NCBI RefSeq assembly: GCF_050113715.1
Contig: NZ_JBNJQR010000001.1
Span: 496,001-560,000 of the forward strand
DNA: 64,000 nt
From: Brevibacillus_H ginsengisoli
Lineage (GTDB): Bacteria; Bacillota; Bacilli; Brevibacillales; Brevibacillaceae
Direction of reading: 5' to 3'
The notes under the pieces were generated by a model. That model made no database searches. It worked only from the letters and a program-made list of their open reading frames with translations, and was not told the DNA's origin. Shown here one piece after another: positions 35,561 through 45,207 of this stretch (position 1 is its first letter; the number at the start of each line of letters is the position of its first letter). Both the position numbers and the translations under genes were made by a program.

Positions 35561-37819
35561 ATGCAGCAGGCACTCCCGCTGTTTTCAGAAAAAATGATTC
35601 GCGGTCACATCCTTCATGAGATTTTTTACAATGAAGAGAACTGGTATGGTGTGATCCGTTTAAAAATAGAAGAAACCACAGAGGATTACTCGGAATCGGA
35701 AGTCATTGTCGTTGGACACTTCCCACGGCCGCATCCGGATGAATTGTACACCTTTTATGGAACCTGGAAAAACCATGCCAAATTTGGCGTTCAGTACGTG
35801 GTAGATCGCTATGAACGGGAAACACCCAAAACCAAAGCAGGCGTAGAGAAATATTTGGCGAGTGGACTGTTTAGCGGAATCGGTAAAAAAACAGCGAAGC
35901 GCATCGTCGAATATTTGGGGGTCGACGCGTTAACCATCATTGCCGAACAACCGGAGCGTCTGGAAGAAATCCCGGGATTATCAAAAGAACGCGCCCGGCA
36001 GATCTTTCAGTCTGTACTCGAACATCGCTCATTAGAGAGGGCGATGGTCTTTCTTTATGAATTCGGTATTGGCGTTCATCTTGCGCTGCGGATTTATCAG
36101 ACCTATAAGACGGAGACCATGGACGTGATTACGGATAATCCCTATAAGCTGATTGAGGATATTCAAGGGATCGGCTTCAAAAAAGCGGATGAAATCGCCC
36201 GTTCAAACGGCATCGGAGCATCGTCTCCAGAACGTGCCGGGGCTTGCGCCTTGTTTGTCTTGCAAGAATCCGGATATGGAGAAGGACATGTTTTTCTGAG
36301 TGAAATGGAACTTTGTGACAGGACCCTTCGTCTATTACATGAGTGTGGTGGACACGTCTTCACACGAGAGGATATTCAGCAAACCCTGCAGCTTATGTTT
36401 GAGGACCAACGAATTGTTTGGGAAGAGGATCGGGTCTATCTGCCCAGTCTGTTTTTTGCGGAAATCGGCTTGGCGAAGAGGATGCGCTTTTTTGTGGAAC
36501 GCTCTGATTTGCCTTCATTTCCTGCCTCTGAATTTTATCAGGCGCTTGGGCATGTAGAGGACGAACTGGCGATTACGTATGCGCCTACCCAGCGAGAAGC
36601 GGTGGAGAAAGCGATTGAAAGTGGAATTATGCTTCTAACCGGTGGGCCTGGTACAGGGAAAACGACCGTCATTCGCGGGATCTGCCATGTGTTTGCTGAT
36701 TTGCATGGCATATCACTCGATCCGAACAAATATTCAACACACGAGAATCCTTTTCCCATTCTCTTGATAGCACCTACAGGCCGAGCAGCTAAACGAATGT
36801 CCGAGACAACAGGACTTCCGGCCATGACGATACACCGTTTACTAGGTTGGAATGGTACCGGATTTGAGCATGATCAGGACCATCCGGTAACCGGAAAGCT
36901 CGTCATCATCGACGAAATGTCTATGGTTGACGTCTGGTTAGCCAATCAGCTATTTCGGGCGCTTCCATCCAACATTCAGATTGTCATGGTAGGCGATCCA
37001 GACCAGCTCCCATCTGTCGGTCCCGGTAACGTTCTGGCAGATTTGATTAGTTCCAATCTGCTTCCACAGGTACAGCTTCACGAAATTTATCGGCAAGCGG
37101 AAGAATCCTCGATCATTCGTCTAGCCCATCACATCCGACAGGGAGAAGTACCGACTGATTTGCTGACTCCAGCGCATGATCGAAGATTTTTCATCAGTTC
37201 GCCACAAGAAATTGCTTCGGTAGTGAAACAAATTTGTATCGGAGCCGTAAATAAAGGATATACAGCCAAACAAATTCAAGTGCTGGCTCCCATGTATAAG
37301 GGTGTCGCAGGAGTGAATCAGCTAAATGAAGAGCTCCAGGCCCTATTTAACCCCAAATTGGATCGGGTTAGAGAAGTGACTTTCGGTGAGACAGTTTTTC
37401 GAACCCATGATAAAGTATTGCAACTGGTTAACAATATCGATGAACAAGTGTTTAACGGAGATATGGGCGAGGTAGTGGCAATATTTTATCCTAACGAGAA
37501 CGAACAAAACGAAGAAATGTTGGTGGTTTCGTTTGACGGACGGGAAGTGGTTTATAAGCGGTCTCAGTATCATCAATTGACGCTTGCCTACTGCTGCTCC
37601 ATCCATAAATCACAGGGAAGTGAATTTCCGATCGTGATTATGCCCCTCGTACGAAATTACCATCGCATGCTTCGGCGTAAACTTCTGTATACGGGTGTGA
37701 CGCGCAGCAAGTCCTACCTCATTCTATGTGGTGAAATTGAAGCGTTTCGAACAGCTGTCGATCATCACGATGAAGGTGTACGCTATTCCTACCTAAAAGA
37801 ACGTCTTTGTCAAACATAG
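35561..37819 (+). CDS. recD2: ATP-dependent DNA helicase RecD2
   Basis: Superfamily 1B 5'-3' helicase that works without RecBC and assists fork progression. The 752-residue length and N-terminal helix-hairpin-helix region (GIGKKTAKRIVEYLG, GIGFKKADEIA) define RecD2. Walker A is GGPGTGKTT (about 360-368), followed by VIIDEMSMVD, GDPDQLPSVGPGNVL and the C-terminal motif CSIHKSQGSEFP with YTGVTRSK. ATG 35561 follows GAAGGGTGGGG. Confidence 0.95.
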   Translation: MQQALPLFSEKMIRGHILHEIFYNEENWYGVIRLKIEETTEDYSESEVIVVGHFPRPHPDELYTFYGTWKNHAKFGVQYVVDRYERETPKTKAGVEKYLASGLFSGIGKKTAKRIVEYLGVDALTIIAEQPERLEEIPGLSKERARQIFQSVLEHRSLERAMVFLYEFGIGVHLALRIYQTYKTETMDVITDNPYKLIEDIQGIGFKKADEIARSNGIGASSPERAGACALFVLQESGYGEGHVFLSEMELCDRTLRLLHECGGHVFTREDIQQTLQLMFEDQRIVWEEDRVYLPSLFFAEIGLAKRMRFFVERSDLPSFPASEFYQALGHVEDELAITYAPTQREAVEKAIESGIMLLTGGPGTGKTTVIRGICHVFADLHGISLDPNKYSTHENPFPILLIAPTGRAAKRMSETTGLPAMTIHRLLGWNGTGFEHDQDHPVTGKLVIIDEMSMVDVWLANQLFRALPSNIQIVMVGDPDQLPSVGPGNVLADLISSNLLPQVQLHEIYRQAEESSIIRLAHHIRQGEVPTDLLTPAHDRRFFISSPQEIASVVKQICIGAVNKGYTAKQIQVLAPMYKGVAGVNQLNEELQALFNPKLDRVREVTFGETVFRTHDKVLQLVNNIDEQVFNGDMGEVVAIFYPNENEQNEEMLVVSFDGREVVYKRSQYHQLTLAYCCSIHKSQGSEFPIVIMPLVRNYHRMLRRKLLYTGVTRSKSYLILCGEIEAFRTAVDHHDEGVRYSYLKERLCQT

Positions 37820-37895
37820 ATGCTGATTGGCACAGTTTCCCCAGCATGTCTATAGGCCCTTCACCAAATAATAAGAAGGCGGAAGGGGGTTCCCT

Positions 37896-38372
37896 ATGCA
37901 TAGAGCAATGGATGTTTTGGGACTGCCGATTATTTCTCTAGTTACTGGAGAAGAAATCGGGGTGATCAACGACATTCTTTGTGATATGGAATGGCGCAAG
38001 TTGGGTGTCGTTGTTCGAGACAGAGGCTGGTTCCAACCAGGTACTTATATTCCTTCCGACAAAATTCATGCCGTTGGGGAGGATTTCCTGGCCGTTGAGA
38101 GCAAAGACGCAATTACCTCCATGCATGAGGTCCGCAAACACGATACGATTGGCTTCGTTACAGGCTTAAACAAGCTGAAGGGCAAGCCGGTTGTTACGCG
38201 AAACGGTGTTCTTTTGGGTAGTGTTGAAGATGTTTACTTTTCTGTGAATTGGGAGAAGCTAGTAGCATGTGAATTATCCCAAGGCTGGATTGTGGATATA
38301 ACCGAGGGTCGGCAGCGTTTGCCAATTACCCCGACGCTCATTATTGGGAAAAAAGGACTCATCGTTTCGTAA
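37896..38372 (+). CDS. PRC-barrel domain protein (YrrD-like)
   Basis: 158 residues with two PRC-barrel units (about 8-75 and 85-150), each with the pattern V-x-x-x-x-G-x-x-x-G-x-V/I-x-D. B. subtilis yrrD occupies the same place after recD2 (yrrC). PRC barrels are small interaction domains (RimM, photosynthetic reaction centre); the partner here is unknown. GAAGGGGG precedes the ATG. Confidence 0.85.
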   Translation: MHRAMDVLGLPIISLVTGEEIGVINDILCDMEWRKLGVVVRDRGWFQPGTYIPSDKIHAVGEDFLAVESKDAITSMHEVRKHDTIGFVTGLNKLKGKPVVTRNGVLLGSVEDVYFSVNWEKLVACELSQGWIVDITEGRQRLPITPTLIIGKKGLIVS

Positions 38373-38412
38373 AAATCGTGTCGTGCGTAAGGCATGCAAG
38401 GAGGCTGGCGTC

Positions 38413-38613
38413 ATGCAAGTAAGATGCCCAAATTGTAGTGGAAAAGATATAGGCAAGATTGGAACCAATCAATATTATTGTTGGACTTGCTTTGTCGAGT
38501 TGAGTTTATCAGGCGACCAGATTTCCTCGATTTATCAGGTGGAAGAAGACGGGTCCCTGCAATCACTCAATGATTTGTTTTTAGAGGAACCTACCGTCCA
38601 CACCCAAATTTAA
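38413..38613 (+). CDS. Small zinc-ribbon protein
   Basis: 66 residues starting MQVRCPNCSGKDIGKIG, with two CxxC knuckles (CPNC and CWTC) forming a probable zinc ribbon, then an acidic tail. An AAGGAGG sits at good distance from ATG 38413. It is packed between the PRC-barrel gene and another small gene, probably one operon. Function unknown. Confidence 0.75.
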   Translation: MQVRCPNCSGKDIGKIGTNQYYCWTCFVELSLSGDQISSIYQVEEDGSLQSLNDLFLEEPTVHTQI

Positions 38614-38635
38614 TGAAACTGAAGGAGGAGTTGGC

Positions 38636-38806
38636 TTGTTCGGACGCGGAATACTCGGGAAAATCATTACCGGCGGTATCCTTGCGGCAATCGGGTATAT
38701 GCTCATGCCAAAACGCAGAAACCGTATGATGCTCCTTAGACAATGGCCAATCTCTCGTCGCGATTTATGGAAAGTAGGGCGTTATCTTGCCCGCGCTGTT
38801 CGTTAG
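38636..38806 (+). CDS. 56-residue basic membrane-associated protein
   Basis: TTG start at 38636 behind AAGGAGGAG. The product starts LFGRGILGKIITGGILAAIG (first residue Met in vivo), a glycine-rich hydrophobic helix, followed by a strongly basic part (MPKRRNRM.., WKVGRYLARAVR). It continues the yrrD-like small-gene cluster, a terminator hairpin follows, and no in-frame stop interrupts it. Function unknown. Confidence 0.65.
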   Translation: MFGRGILGKIITGGILAAIGYMLMPKRRNRMMLLRQWPISRRDLWKVGRYLARAVR

Positions 38807-38828
38807 GGAATACCTATTTGACATTCTT

Positions 38829-38865
38829 GCTGGCACCTAATTTTAAGCGGTGCCAGCTTCTTTCG
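38829..38865 (+). terminator. Hairpin after the small-gene cluster
   Basis: Perfect nine-base stem 38829-38837 / 38849-38857 followed by TTCTTTC. Confidence 0.6.
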
Positions 38866-38963
38866 TATAGTTTCGCTTTTTGGTGCCACTCTAATAAAGG
38901 CGGCTCGGCAATCTCCGAGTTTTCTACTCATAGGATCATGATCAAAAGGGGAGAGCCATACGG

Positions 38964-40025
38964 ATGGAGTTTAAGCGTCATCCTTTCTTTTCTGCGGCAA
39001 TCAGCTGTATTTTGATTTTGCTCATCATCAACCTGCTGTGGTGGATACGCCCGCTTGTCAAACAGATTTGGTTGATTATTGAGGAAGTGACGGTTCCTTT
39101 TCTGGTCGGCTTAGTCATTGCCTATTTGCTCCATCCAGTGGTTGTCCTTCTGGAAAACCGCAAAGTTCCTCGCCTGGTTGCGGTACTCTTGATTTATGCC
39201 TCATTCATTCTGATCATAACGATCGCGATCGTGAACGCTATTCCCATCTTTACCAAACAATTGATTGAGCTTGCGGATGATTTGCCCAGACTGACGGGGT
39301 GGTACCATTCGTGGATGAGTGAATGGGAAGCCAACAAGTATTTTTTACCCGATACCGTTCAAAGTGGAGTAGATCGAGTCATCCTTCAGTCCAAAGAGCG
39401 GATGTCTCATTCGGTAAGTGATTTTGTTGCGAATGCCCAAGATACGATCGGCAAAATGCTAGGGTATGCCGTAGTTCCGTTTATCGCCTTTTATCTGCTA
39501 AAGGATATGAAGGTTATCCAACGCGGGACTATACTTTTGATCCCCAAGAAATACCGTCGGGGAACACTTCATACCATGAGAGAAATTCATGATTCGTTAG
39601 GAAAATACATACACGGGCAGATGGTGGTCTCACTTATTCTTGGCGCGCTTGCCTATCTTGGGTATTGGTATATTGACATGCCGTATCCATTCGTGCTGGC
39701 TTCTTTCATTTGCATTACCAATATTATTCCGTTTATTGGTCCTTTAATCGGAGCCCTGCCCGCGCTGATTATTGCCTTGACTATCTCGACCAAAACTGTT
39801 TTGTTTGTGGCTGCTATAAATTTAGTAATACAGATTTTGGAAGGGAATATTTTATCGCCTCACATCGTCGGCAAATCTCTTCATTTGCATCCGCTGCTCA
39901 TTATCTTCGCTTTGCTAGTGGGCGAGACGCTTGGCGGCATAATCGGGATGATTGTCGCGGTTCCGGTTTTGGCGATCTGCAAGGTACTCATTACACGAAT
40001 TTCCTTAATCCTGCATGAAAGTTGA
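38964..40025 (+). CDS. AI-2E family transporter (YrrI-like permease)
   Basis: 353-residue polytopic protein of the AI-2E exporter/PerM family, with about eight helices. It shows the family segments AYLLHPVVVLLENRKVPRLVAVLL, VVPFIAFYLLKD and FVLASFICITNIIPFIGPLIGALPAL. Members include sodium/proton antiporters and the TqsA exporter, so the substrate is open. B. subtilis yrrI stands at the same place upstream of alaS. AAGGGGAGA precedes the ATG; the alaS promoter overlaps the stop codon. Confidence 0.88.
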   Translation: MEFKRHPFFSAAISCILILLIINLLWWIRPLVKQIWLIIEEVTVPFLVGLVIAYLLHPVVVLLENRKVPRLVAVLLIYASFILIITIAIVNAIPIFTKQLIELADDLPRLTGWYHSWMSEWEANKYFLPDTVQSGVDRVILQSKERMSHSVSDFVANAQDTIGKMLGYAVVPFIAFYLLKDMKVIQRGTILLIPKKYRRGTLHTMREIHDSLGKYIHGQMVVSLILGALAYLGYWYIDMPYPFVLASFICITNIIPFIGPLIGALPALIIALTISTKTVLFVAAINLVIQILEGNILSPHIVGKSLHLHPLLIIFALLVGETLGGIIGMIVAVPVLAICKVLITRISLILHES

Positions 40026-40051
40026 CAGTCTGGTACTTTTTTCACTATAAT
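40022..40051 (+). promoter_or_regulatory. Consensus sigma-A promoter of alaS
   Basis: TTGACA, 18-base spacer, TATAAT: both hexamers perfect. The -35 overlaps the stop codon of the upstream permease gene. Confidence 0.85.
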
Positions 40052-40079
40052 GAAGATCAATGAATCCATATGGTTGATC

Positions 40080-40317
40080 GATGAAGGAACGAGTAGGCTA
40101 AAACCCTTCTACAGAGAGGGTGCTCCACGGTTGAGAGGGCATCCAGAAGCAGAGTAGTCGAATGCTATTCCGAAGACTGGGCAAAAACCAGCGGGTAGAC
40201 TCCGTTACAAGTCCTCGAAGCGACAGTCGTTTTCTGTTCAATTGAATGGAATGGCTGTAAGCAGGGTGGTACCGCGAGAACAGCTCTCGTCCCTGATTGG
40301 GATGAGGGCTTTTTTTA
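40080..40317 (+). promoter_or_regulatory. T-box leader of alaS, specifier GCT (Ala)
   Basis: Stem I shows AGTA at 40092-40095 opposite GAATGCT at 40160-40166, with GGAA/TTCC pairing below; the specifier GCT (40164-40166) is an alanine codon. The T-box core GCAGGGTGGTACCGCG is at 40261-40276. The terminator stem is 40282-40293 / 40299-40310 with a T run. Confidence 0.93.
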
Positions 40318-40343
40318 TTTATATGTAAGAAAGGGTGACCATA

Positions 40344-42992
40344 ATGAAGAAACTGACAGGAAATCAAATCCGTCAAATGTATCTGGATTTCTTTAAAAGT
40401 AAAGGACATCATGTGGAGCCAAGCGCTCCGCTCGTTCCGCACGATGACGCTTCCTTGCTGTGGATCAACTGTGGGATGGCGCCATTGAAGAAGTATTTTG
40501 ATGGACGAGTTATACCGGATAATCCGCGTATTACCAACTCCCAAAAATCTATCCGTACCAATGATATCGAGAATGTTGGCCGCACAGCGCGCCACCATAC
40601 TTTCTTCGAGATGCTGGGAAACTTCTCGATCGGGGATTATTTCAAGGAAGAATCGATCACTTGGGCATGGGAGTTCTTGACCAGTCCGGAGTGGATTGGT
40701 TTTGATCCAGAGAAATTGTCCGTGACGATTCATCCAGAGGACGAAGAAGCGTTTGAGCTGTGGAATAAAAAAATCGGCATTCCTGAGGAGCGTATTATCC
40801 GCTTGGAAGGCAACTTCTGGGATATCGGAGAAGGCCCAAGCGGTCCGAACACGGAGATTTTCTATGATCGCGGCGAGAGCTTCGGCAACGACCCGAACGA
40901 TCCCGAGTTGTATCCAGGCGGGGAGAACGAACGTTACCTCGAAGTATGGAACCTGGTATTCTCCCAGTTCAATCACAATCCAGACCATACCTATACGCCG
41001 CTGCCAAAGAAAAATATTGATACCGGGATGGGTCTCGAGCGTATGGCTTCCGTCATCCAAAACGTAGATAACAACTACGAGACGGACTTGCTCTTCCCAT
41101 TAATTGAGCGCACCTGTGAAATCGCAGGCGTAACCTATAAAGAAGATCCGGAAAAAGACGTGGCGTTAAAAGTAATTGCAGACCACGCTCGTACCGTTGC
41201 ATTCGCTATTGGAGATGGAGCTCTTCCTTCCAATGAAGGTCGTGGCTACGTCATTCGACGTTTGCTCCGTCGCGCTGTACGCATGGGCAAATTGCTAGGC
41301 GTAGAGAAGCCGTTCTTGTATAGTCTTATTGAAAAAGTAGGCAGCATGATGGGTGCTTACTACCCAGAAATCGTGGAAAAACGCGCATTCATTGAAAAAG
41401 TAATCCGCGCGGAAGAAGAACGCTTCCATGAAACCCTGCATGATGGCTTGGTTATTTTGGAAGAGATGGTCAAAGAAGCGAAGGCAAAAGGAGAAACGCA
41501 AATCTCTGGCGCAAACACCTTCAAGCTGTACGATACCTATGGCTTCCCGGTTGACCTGACAGAAGACTTCGCTATGGAGCATGGCATCTCTGTAGACCGC
41601 GATGGTTTTGAGCAAGCGATGGAAGAACAACGTGAACGCGCTCGCGCCGCTCGTCAAGATGTGGACAGCATGCATACACAAGGTGGGCCATTGGGAGAAT
41701 TGACGGTTAAGAGTGAGTTTGTTGGGTATACTGAATTGGTAGTAACTACCAAGGTTGTCGCTTTGATTCACGACAATCAATTGGTCGAGGAAGTGCAAGA
41801 AGGACAGCAATGTCAAGTCATTCTGGAAACTACTCCGTTCTATGCGGAGAGCGGCGGACAGATCAATGACGAGGGTCTTCTTACTTCCGATACCGTAAAA
41901 GGGCGCGTGACTGACGTGCAAAAAGGACCAATGGGACAACACGTGCTCACCGTCGTAATCGAAGCGGGCGTACTCCACAATGGAGAAGAAATCCGCGCAG
42001 AAGTGAACCGTGAAGGTCGTATGGCTACGATTAAGAATCATACGGCTACCCACTTGCTTCACCAAGCCTTGAAAGATGTGTTGGGAACTCACGTTAACCA
42101 AGCGGGTTCACTTGTGTCACCTGATCGTCTGCGCTTTGACTTCACTCATATCAGCTCCATCGAACCAGAAGAACTGGAGAGAATTGAGCGCATTGTGAAT
42201 GAGAAGGTTTGGGCGAATATCATCGTGAACATTACCAACAAACCAATCGCTGAAGCCAAAGCGTTGGGAGCAATGGCACTCTTCGGTGAAAAATACGGGG
42301 ACATCGTTCGCGTCGTTCAAGTAGGCGATTACAGCCTTGAGCTTTGCGGTGGTTGCCACGTCAACAACACAGCTGAAATCGGTCTGTTCAAAATCGTGAG
42401 CGAGAGCGGAATCGGTGCCGGAACTCGCCGTATTGAAGCGGTAACGGGACGCGGAGCATTCCAATACCTGAATCAACAGCTGTCTACACTGCGAGAAGTA
42501 GCTAATACGGTGAAATCTCCGCAGCTTCATGAAACCCCTGCACGTGTAGAAGCCCTGCAGCATCAAATAAAAGAAGTGCAACGCGAGAACGAATCCTTGC
42601 GCGCGAAGCTTGGCAACATCGAAGCCACTTCTCTGAAGGACAAAGTAAAAGAAGTAGGCGGTATCCAAGTATTGGCGGCTCAAGTTTCCGCTACCGATAT
42701 GGATAACCTTCGCGGTATGGTCGATGAACTGAAAAATCAACTGGGTTCTGCAGTCATTGTATTAGGTGCCGTAGATGGCGATAAAGTGAACCTTGTGACT
42801 GGGGTTACCAAAGACTTGATGGATCAAGGTTACCACGCTGGCAAGCTGATTAAAGAAGTAGCTACCCGTTGCGGCGGTGGCGGCGGCGGTCGTCCTGATA
42901 TGGCTCAGGCAGGCGGAAAAGAGCCGGCAAAACTGGCTGGTGCCCTTGAGTCTGTGTACGGTCTCATCGAGAATCAGGCTTCAGTAAAATAA
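40344..42992 (+). CDS. alaS: Alanyl-tRNA synthetase
   Basis: Class II synthetase of 882 residues: start MKKLTGNQIRQMYLDFFKSKGH, class II core (INCGMAPLKKYFDG, ARHHTFFEMLGNFSIGDYF), editing domain with HTATHLLHQAL and the CGGCHV zinc motif, and the C-Ala domain with a glycine-rich segment (CGGGGGGRPDMAQAGG). ATG 40344 is chosen because AAAGGGTGA lies five bases upstream; a GTG nine bases earlier has no spacing. Confidence 0.98.
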   Translation: MKKLTGNQIRQMYLDFFKSKGHHVEPSAPLVPHDDASLLWINCGMAPLKKYFDGRVIPDNPRITNSQKSIRTNDIENVGRTARHHTFFEMLGNFSIGDYFKEESITWAWEFLTSPEWIGFDPEKLSVTIHPEDEEAFELWNKKIGIPEERIIRLEGNFWDIGEGPSGPNTEIFYDRGESFGNDPNDPELYPGGENERYLEVWNLVFSQFNHNPDHTYTPLPKKNIDTGMGLERMASVIQNVDNNYETDLLFPLIERTCEIAGVTYKEDPEKDVALKVIADHARTVAFAIGDGALPSNEGRGYVIRRLLRRAVRMGKLLGVEKPFLYSLIEKVGSMMGAYYPEIVEKRAFIEKVIRAEEERFHETLHDGLVILEEMVKEAKAKGETQISGANTFKLYDTYGFPVDLTEDFAMEHGISVDRDGFEQAMEEQRERARAARQDVDSMHTQGGPLGELTVKSEFVGYTELVVTTKVVALIHDNQLVEEVQEGQQCQVILETTPFYAESGGQINDEGLLTSDTVKGRVTDVQKGPMGQHVLTVVIEAGVLHNGEEIRAEVNREGRMATIKNHTATHLLHQALKDVLGTHVNQAGSLVSPDRLRFDFTHISSIEPEELERIERIVNEKVWANIIVNITNKPIAEAKALGAMALFGEKYGDIVRVVQVGDYSLELCGGCHVNNTAEIGLFKIVSESGIGAGTRRIEAVTGRGAFQYLNQQLSTLREVANTVKSPQLHETPARVEALQHQIKEVQRENESLRAKLGNIEATSLKDKVKEVGGIQVLAAQVSATDMDNLRGMVDELKNQLGSAVIVLGAVDGDKVNLVTGVTKDLMDQGYHAGKLIKEVATRCGGGGGGRPDMAQAGGKEPAKLAGALESVYGLIENQASVK

Positions 42993-43091
42993 TCTTTGCT
43001 AAAGAGATTCCATTCGACAAGGATTTCTGATAAAAAAGGCGAATATGTAGCTAGACATACGATAGAATCTCTGATAACTGAGGTGTTGGTA

Positions 43092-43358
43092 ATGAATTCC
43101 ATGGACAATACCATGAAGTACACGGTACCTAATGAGACAAACGAAGCGGAAGTAAGGGAAACGTTGACCATCGTCTATCAGGCCCTTCAAGAAAAGGGGT
43201 ACAATCCCATAACGCAAATTGTAGGGTATCTGCTTTCTGGAGATCCTGCCTTCATTCCACGCCACAACAACGCACGTAGTCTGATTGGTAAGCTGGAGCG
43301 GGATCGCGTAATCGAGGAATTGGTAAAAGTGTACCTCTCCACTAACCGTTCGTCATAA
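43092..43358 (+). CDS. ireB: IreB family regulatory phosphoprotein (UPF0297/YrzL)
   Basis: 88 residues with the family core TMKYTVPNETNEAEVRETLTIVYQALQEKGYNPITQIVGYLLSGDP and HNNARSLIGKLERDRVIEELV. In Enterococcus IreB is phosphorylated by the PASTA kinase IreK and lowers cephalosporin resistance. ATG 43092 follows GAGGTG; ATG 43101 is a possible alternative. It precedes ruvX and yrzB in the conserved alaS-yrzL-yrrK-yrzB order. Confidence 0.9.
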   Translation: MNSMDNTMKYTVPNETNEAEVRETLTIVYQALQEKGYNPITQIVGYLLSGDPAFIPRHNNARSLIGKLERDRVIEELVKVYLSTNRSS

Positions 43359-43368
43359 GGAGCAACCC

Positions 43369-43782
43369 ATGCGAATATTAGGTTTGGATGTCGGCGATCG
43401 GACCATCGGAGTGGCTGTCAGCGACGAGATGGGCTGGACCGCTCAAGGTGTGGAAACGATTAGACGGCAGTCCAAGGTAAAAGATTTTGCAAGGCTACAA
43501 GAAATTATTGGGCAATATAATGTGGAGGAGATCGTTGTCGGTCTCCCCAAAAACATGAATGGCACAATTGGCCCGCGCGGTGAGATTTGCCAGGCGTTTG
43601 CCGCCGAATTGGAGGAGACGACCTCACTTCCGATTCACATGTGGGATGAGCGTTTAACCACCATGGCAGCGGAGAAGATGCTGATTGCTGCGGATGTAAG
43701 CAGACAAAAGCGCAAAAAAGTAATAGATAAAATGGCGGCGACCTTCATCCTGCAAGGATTTTTGGACGCCAAGTCGAGGTGA
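43369..43782 (+). CDS. ruvX: RuvX/YqgF family resolvase-like nuclease (YrrK)
   Basis: 137-residue RNase H-fold protein: MRILGLDVGDRTIGVAVSD with the first acidic residue, VVGLPKNMNG, WDERLTT and IDKMAATFILQGFLD. YqgF proteins process the 5' end of pre-16S rRNA; a Holliday-junction role is also proposed. AAGGAG precedes the ATG ten bases after ireB. Confidence 0.93.
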   Translation: MRILGLDVGDRTIGVAVSDEMGWTAQGVETIRRQSKVKDFARLQEIIGQYNVEEIVVGLPKNMNGTIGPRGEICQAFAAELEETTSLPIHMWDERLTTMAAEKMLIAADVSRQKRKKVIDKMAATFILQGFLDAKSR

Positions 43783-43790
43783 ATGGATAA

Positions 43791-44081
43791 ATGAGCGAAG
43801 AAATGGCGAATGAGTTTGAAGTTGGAGAAGTAATTGCGTTATCCGAGGATGGAGACGGAAATACCAGTGATTTCCGTATCATGTACATTTTCGATATTGA
43901 AGATCGTTCCTACCTGGTACTTGTTCCAGTCGATCAAGAGGAAGAAGAAGAGTATGAGGTTCACTTCCTGAAATACGATGGAACTGACACCCTTCAACCA
44001 ATTGAAGATGATGAAGAGTGGGAGCAAGTTGAGGCGACTTTCGAGACATTGATCTCTGAGCTTGAAAACGACGAGATGTAA
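43791..44081 (+). CDS. yrzB: DUF1292 protein YrzB
   Basis: 96 very acidic residues with the DUF1292 core: VIALSEDGDGNTSDFRIMYIFDIEDRSYLVLVP..EEEYEVHFLKYD. Function unknown. Starts nine bases after ruvX with GAGGTGA, and ends the alaS-region transcription unit at a strong terminator. In B. subtilis mltG follows directly; here 7 kb of other genes intervene. Confidence 0.9.
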   Translation: MSEEMANEFEVGEVIALSEDGDGNTSDFRIMYIFDIEDRSYLVLVPVDQEEEEEYEVHFLKYDGTDTLQPIEDDEEWEQVEATFETLISELENDEM

Positions 44082-44127
44082 GAGTAGAGAGGGATATTTT
44101 TAAAATATATATAAGAGCTATCGACAG

Positions 44128-44177
44128 AAAAAGCCTGTATCAATGATTACTTGGTAATCTACGATACAGGCTTTTTT
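44128..44177 (+). terminator. Terminator after yrzB
   Basis: 14-15-base stem 44128-44141 / 44163-44176 with an extra inner pairing GATTAC/GTAATC, ending in a T run; usable from both strands. Confidence 0.85.
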
Positions 44178-44223
44178 GCTCTTGCTTCTACTAATGCTAC
44201 CCGATAATTTAAGTGGAATTTTA

Positions 44224-45207
44224 TTACAACTCCAAAATCCGAACTATTTTCTGTGTTGCATTTAATTCGATAATTGCTCCAATCGGCATTGTTACAATAG
44301 GGTGAGTATGACAGCAATCAAAATCCGCTAAGATTGGAATGTCAGTGTCCCCGATTACTTCGAGTAAAATATCATATGGTGTTAGCCCTGTTCCTTGATC
44401 ATCAAACTGTTCATGCTTTCCTAAGATTACACCACTAACCTTGTCGAATACACCGTTTATTTTTAGGAAACTAAAATGCTTTTCAACGATTGCTGCTGTT
44501 TTTTTACAGTCTTCAATCATTAAAATATCCCCCTTATGAATAACAGGCATATAAGGACTTCCCCATATACTTAACATTGTCATTAAATTCCCAGCTATTA
44601 GCCGACCTGTGACCACACCTTCTTTTACACAAACCCATTCATTAGGATAACTTTTCTTGGAGAGATTTTGTGTCTGCCAATCTAATTGCTCATCTGTCCA
44701 AAAGGGATATAGCGGATACTCATATGGAAGCGCTTCACTTTTTATGAGTACATCCTCAAATGATGAAAATGTGTCATTCACATACGGAGGAAATTCTCCT
44801 AATGACGAAATCAAGGAAGGTCCATAAAATGTTTTAACACCTGTTATAGCATAAATACCTAACAAAATTGCTGTAACATCTGAATATCCAACAAAAATTT
44901 TAGGGTGTTTTTTTATTGCTTCGTAATCTAAATAAGGAAGTAACGAATTTGAATTGCTTCCTCCAACAGACGACATAATACACTTTATTTTTGGACTTCG
45001 AATGAGTTGGTTCAACTCTTGAACACGATCCTTTATATTTCCAGATCGATACCCGTCATGTTTTCCAGTAAGACTTCCATCAACGATATCAAATCCTTTA
45101 CTTTTCATAAACTGTTTGGAGCGTTCGAATCTAGTAGGCGATGTATATGTACCTGGCAATGATGGTGAAAAAATTCCTATTTGATCTCCTTTGTTTAACT
45201 GAAACAA
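44224..45207 (-). CDS. S66 family peptidase, MccF-like
   Basis: A 327-residue serine peptidase of the LD-carboxypeptidase/MccF family. The nucleophile Ser109 lies in VGYSDVT, the Glu in ILMIEDCKKT and the His in CCHTHP, giving the Ser-Glu-His triad. GGSNSNSLLPYLDYEAI is typical of MccF, which cleaves aminoacyl-nucleotide antibiotics of the microcin C type, rather than of LdcA, which trims murein tetrapeptides. The activity on any given substrate is inferred. The gene looks more AT-rich than its neighbours and sits where B. subtilis has none, suggesting acquisition. TTG at 45207 with AGGAG nine bases upstream. Confidence 0.85.
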   Translation of the reverse strand: MFQLNKGDQIGIFSPSLPGTYTSPTRFERSKQFMKSKGFDIVDGSLTGKHDGYRSGNIKDRVQELNQLIRSPKIKCIMSSVGGSNSNSLLPYLDYEAIKKHPKIFVGYSDVTAILLGIYAITGVKTFYGPSLISSLGEFPPYVNDTFSSFEDVLIKSEALPYEYPLYPFWTDEQLDWQTQNLSKKSYPNEWVCVKEGVVTGRLIAGNLMTMLSIWGSPYMPVIHKGDILMIEDCKKTAAIVEKHFSFLKINGVFDKVSGVILGKHEQFDDQGTGLTPYDILLEVIGDTDIPILADFDCCHTHPIVTMPIGAIIELNATQKIVRILEL

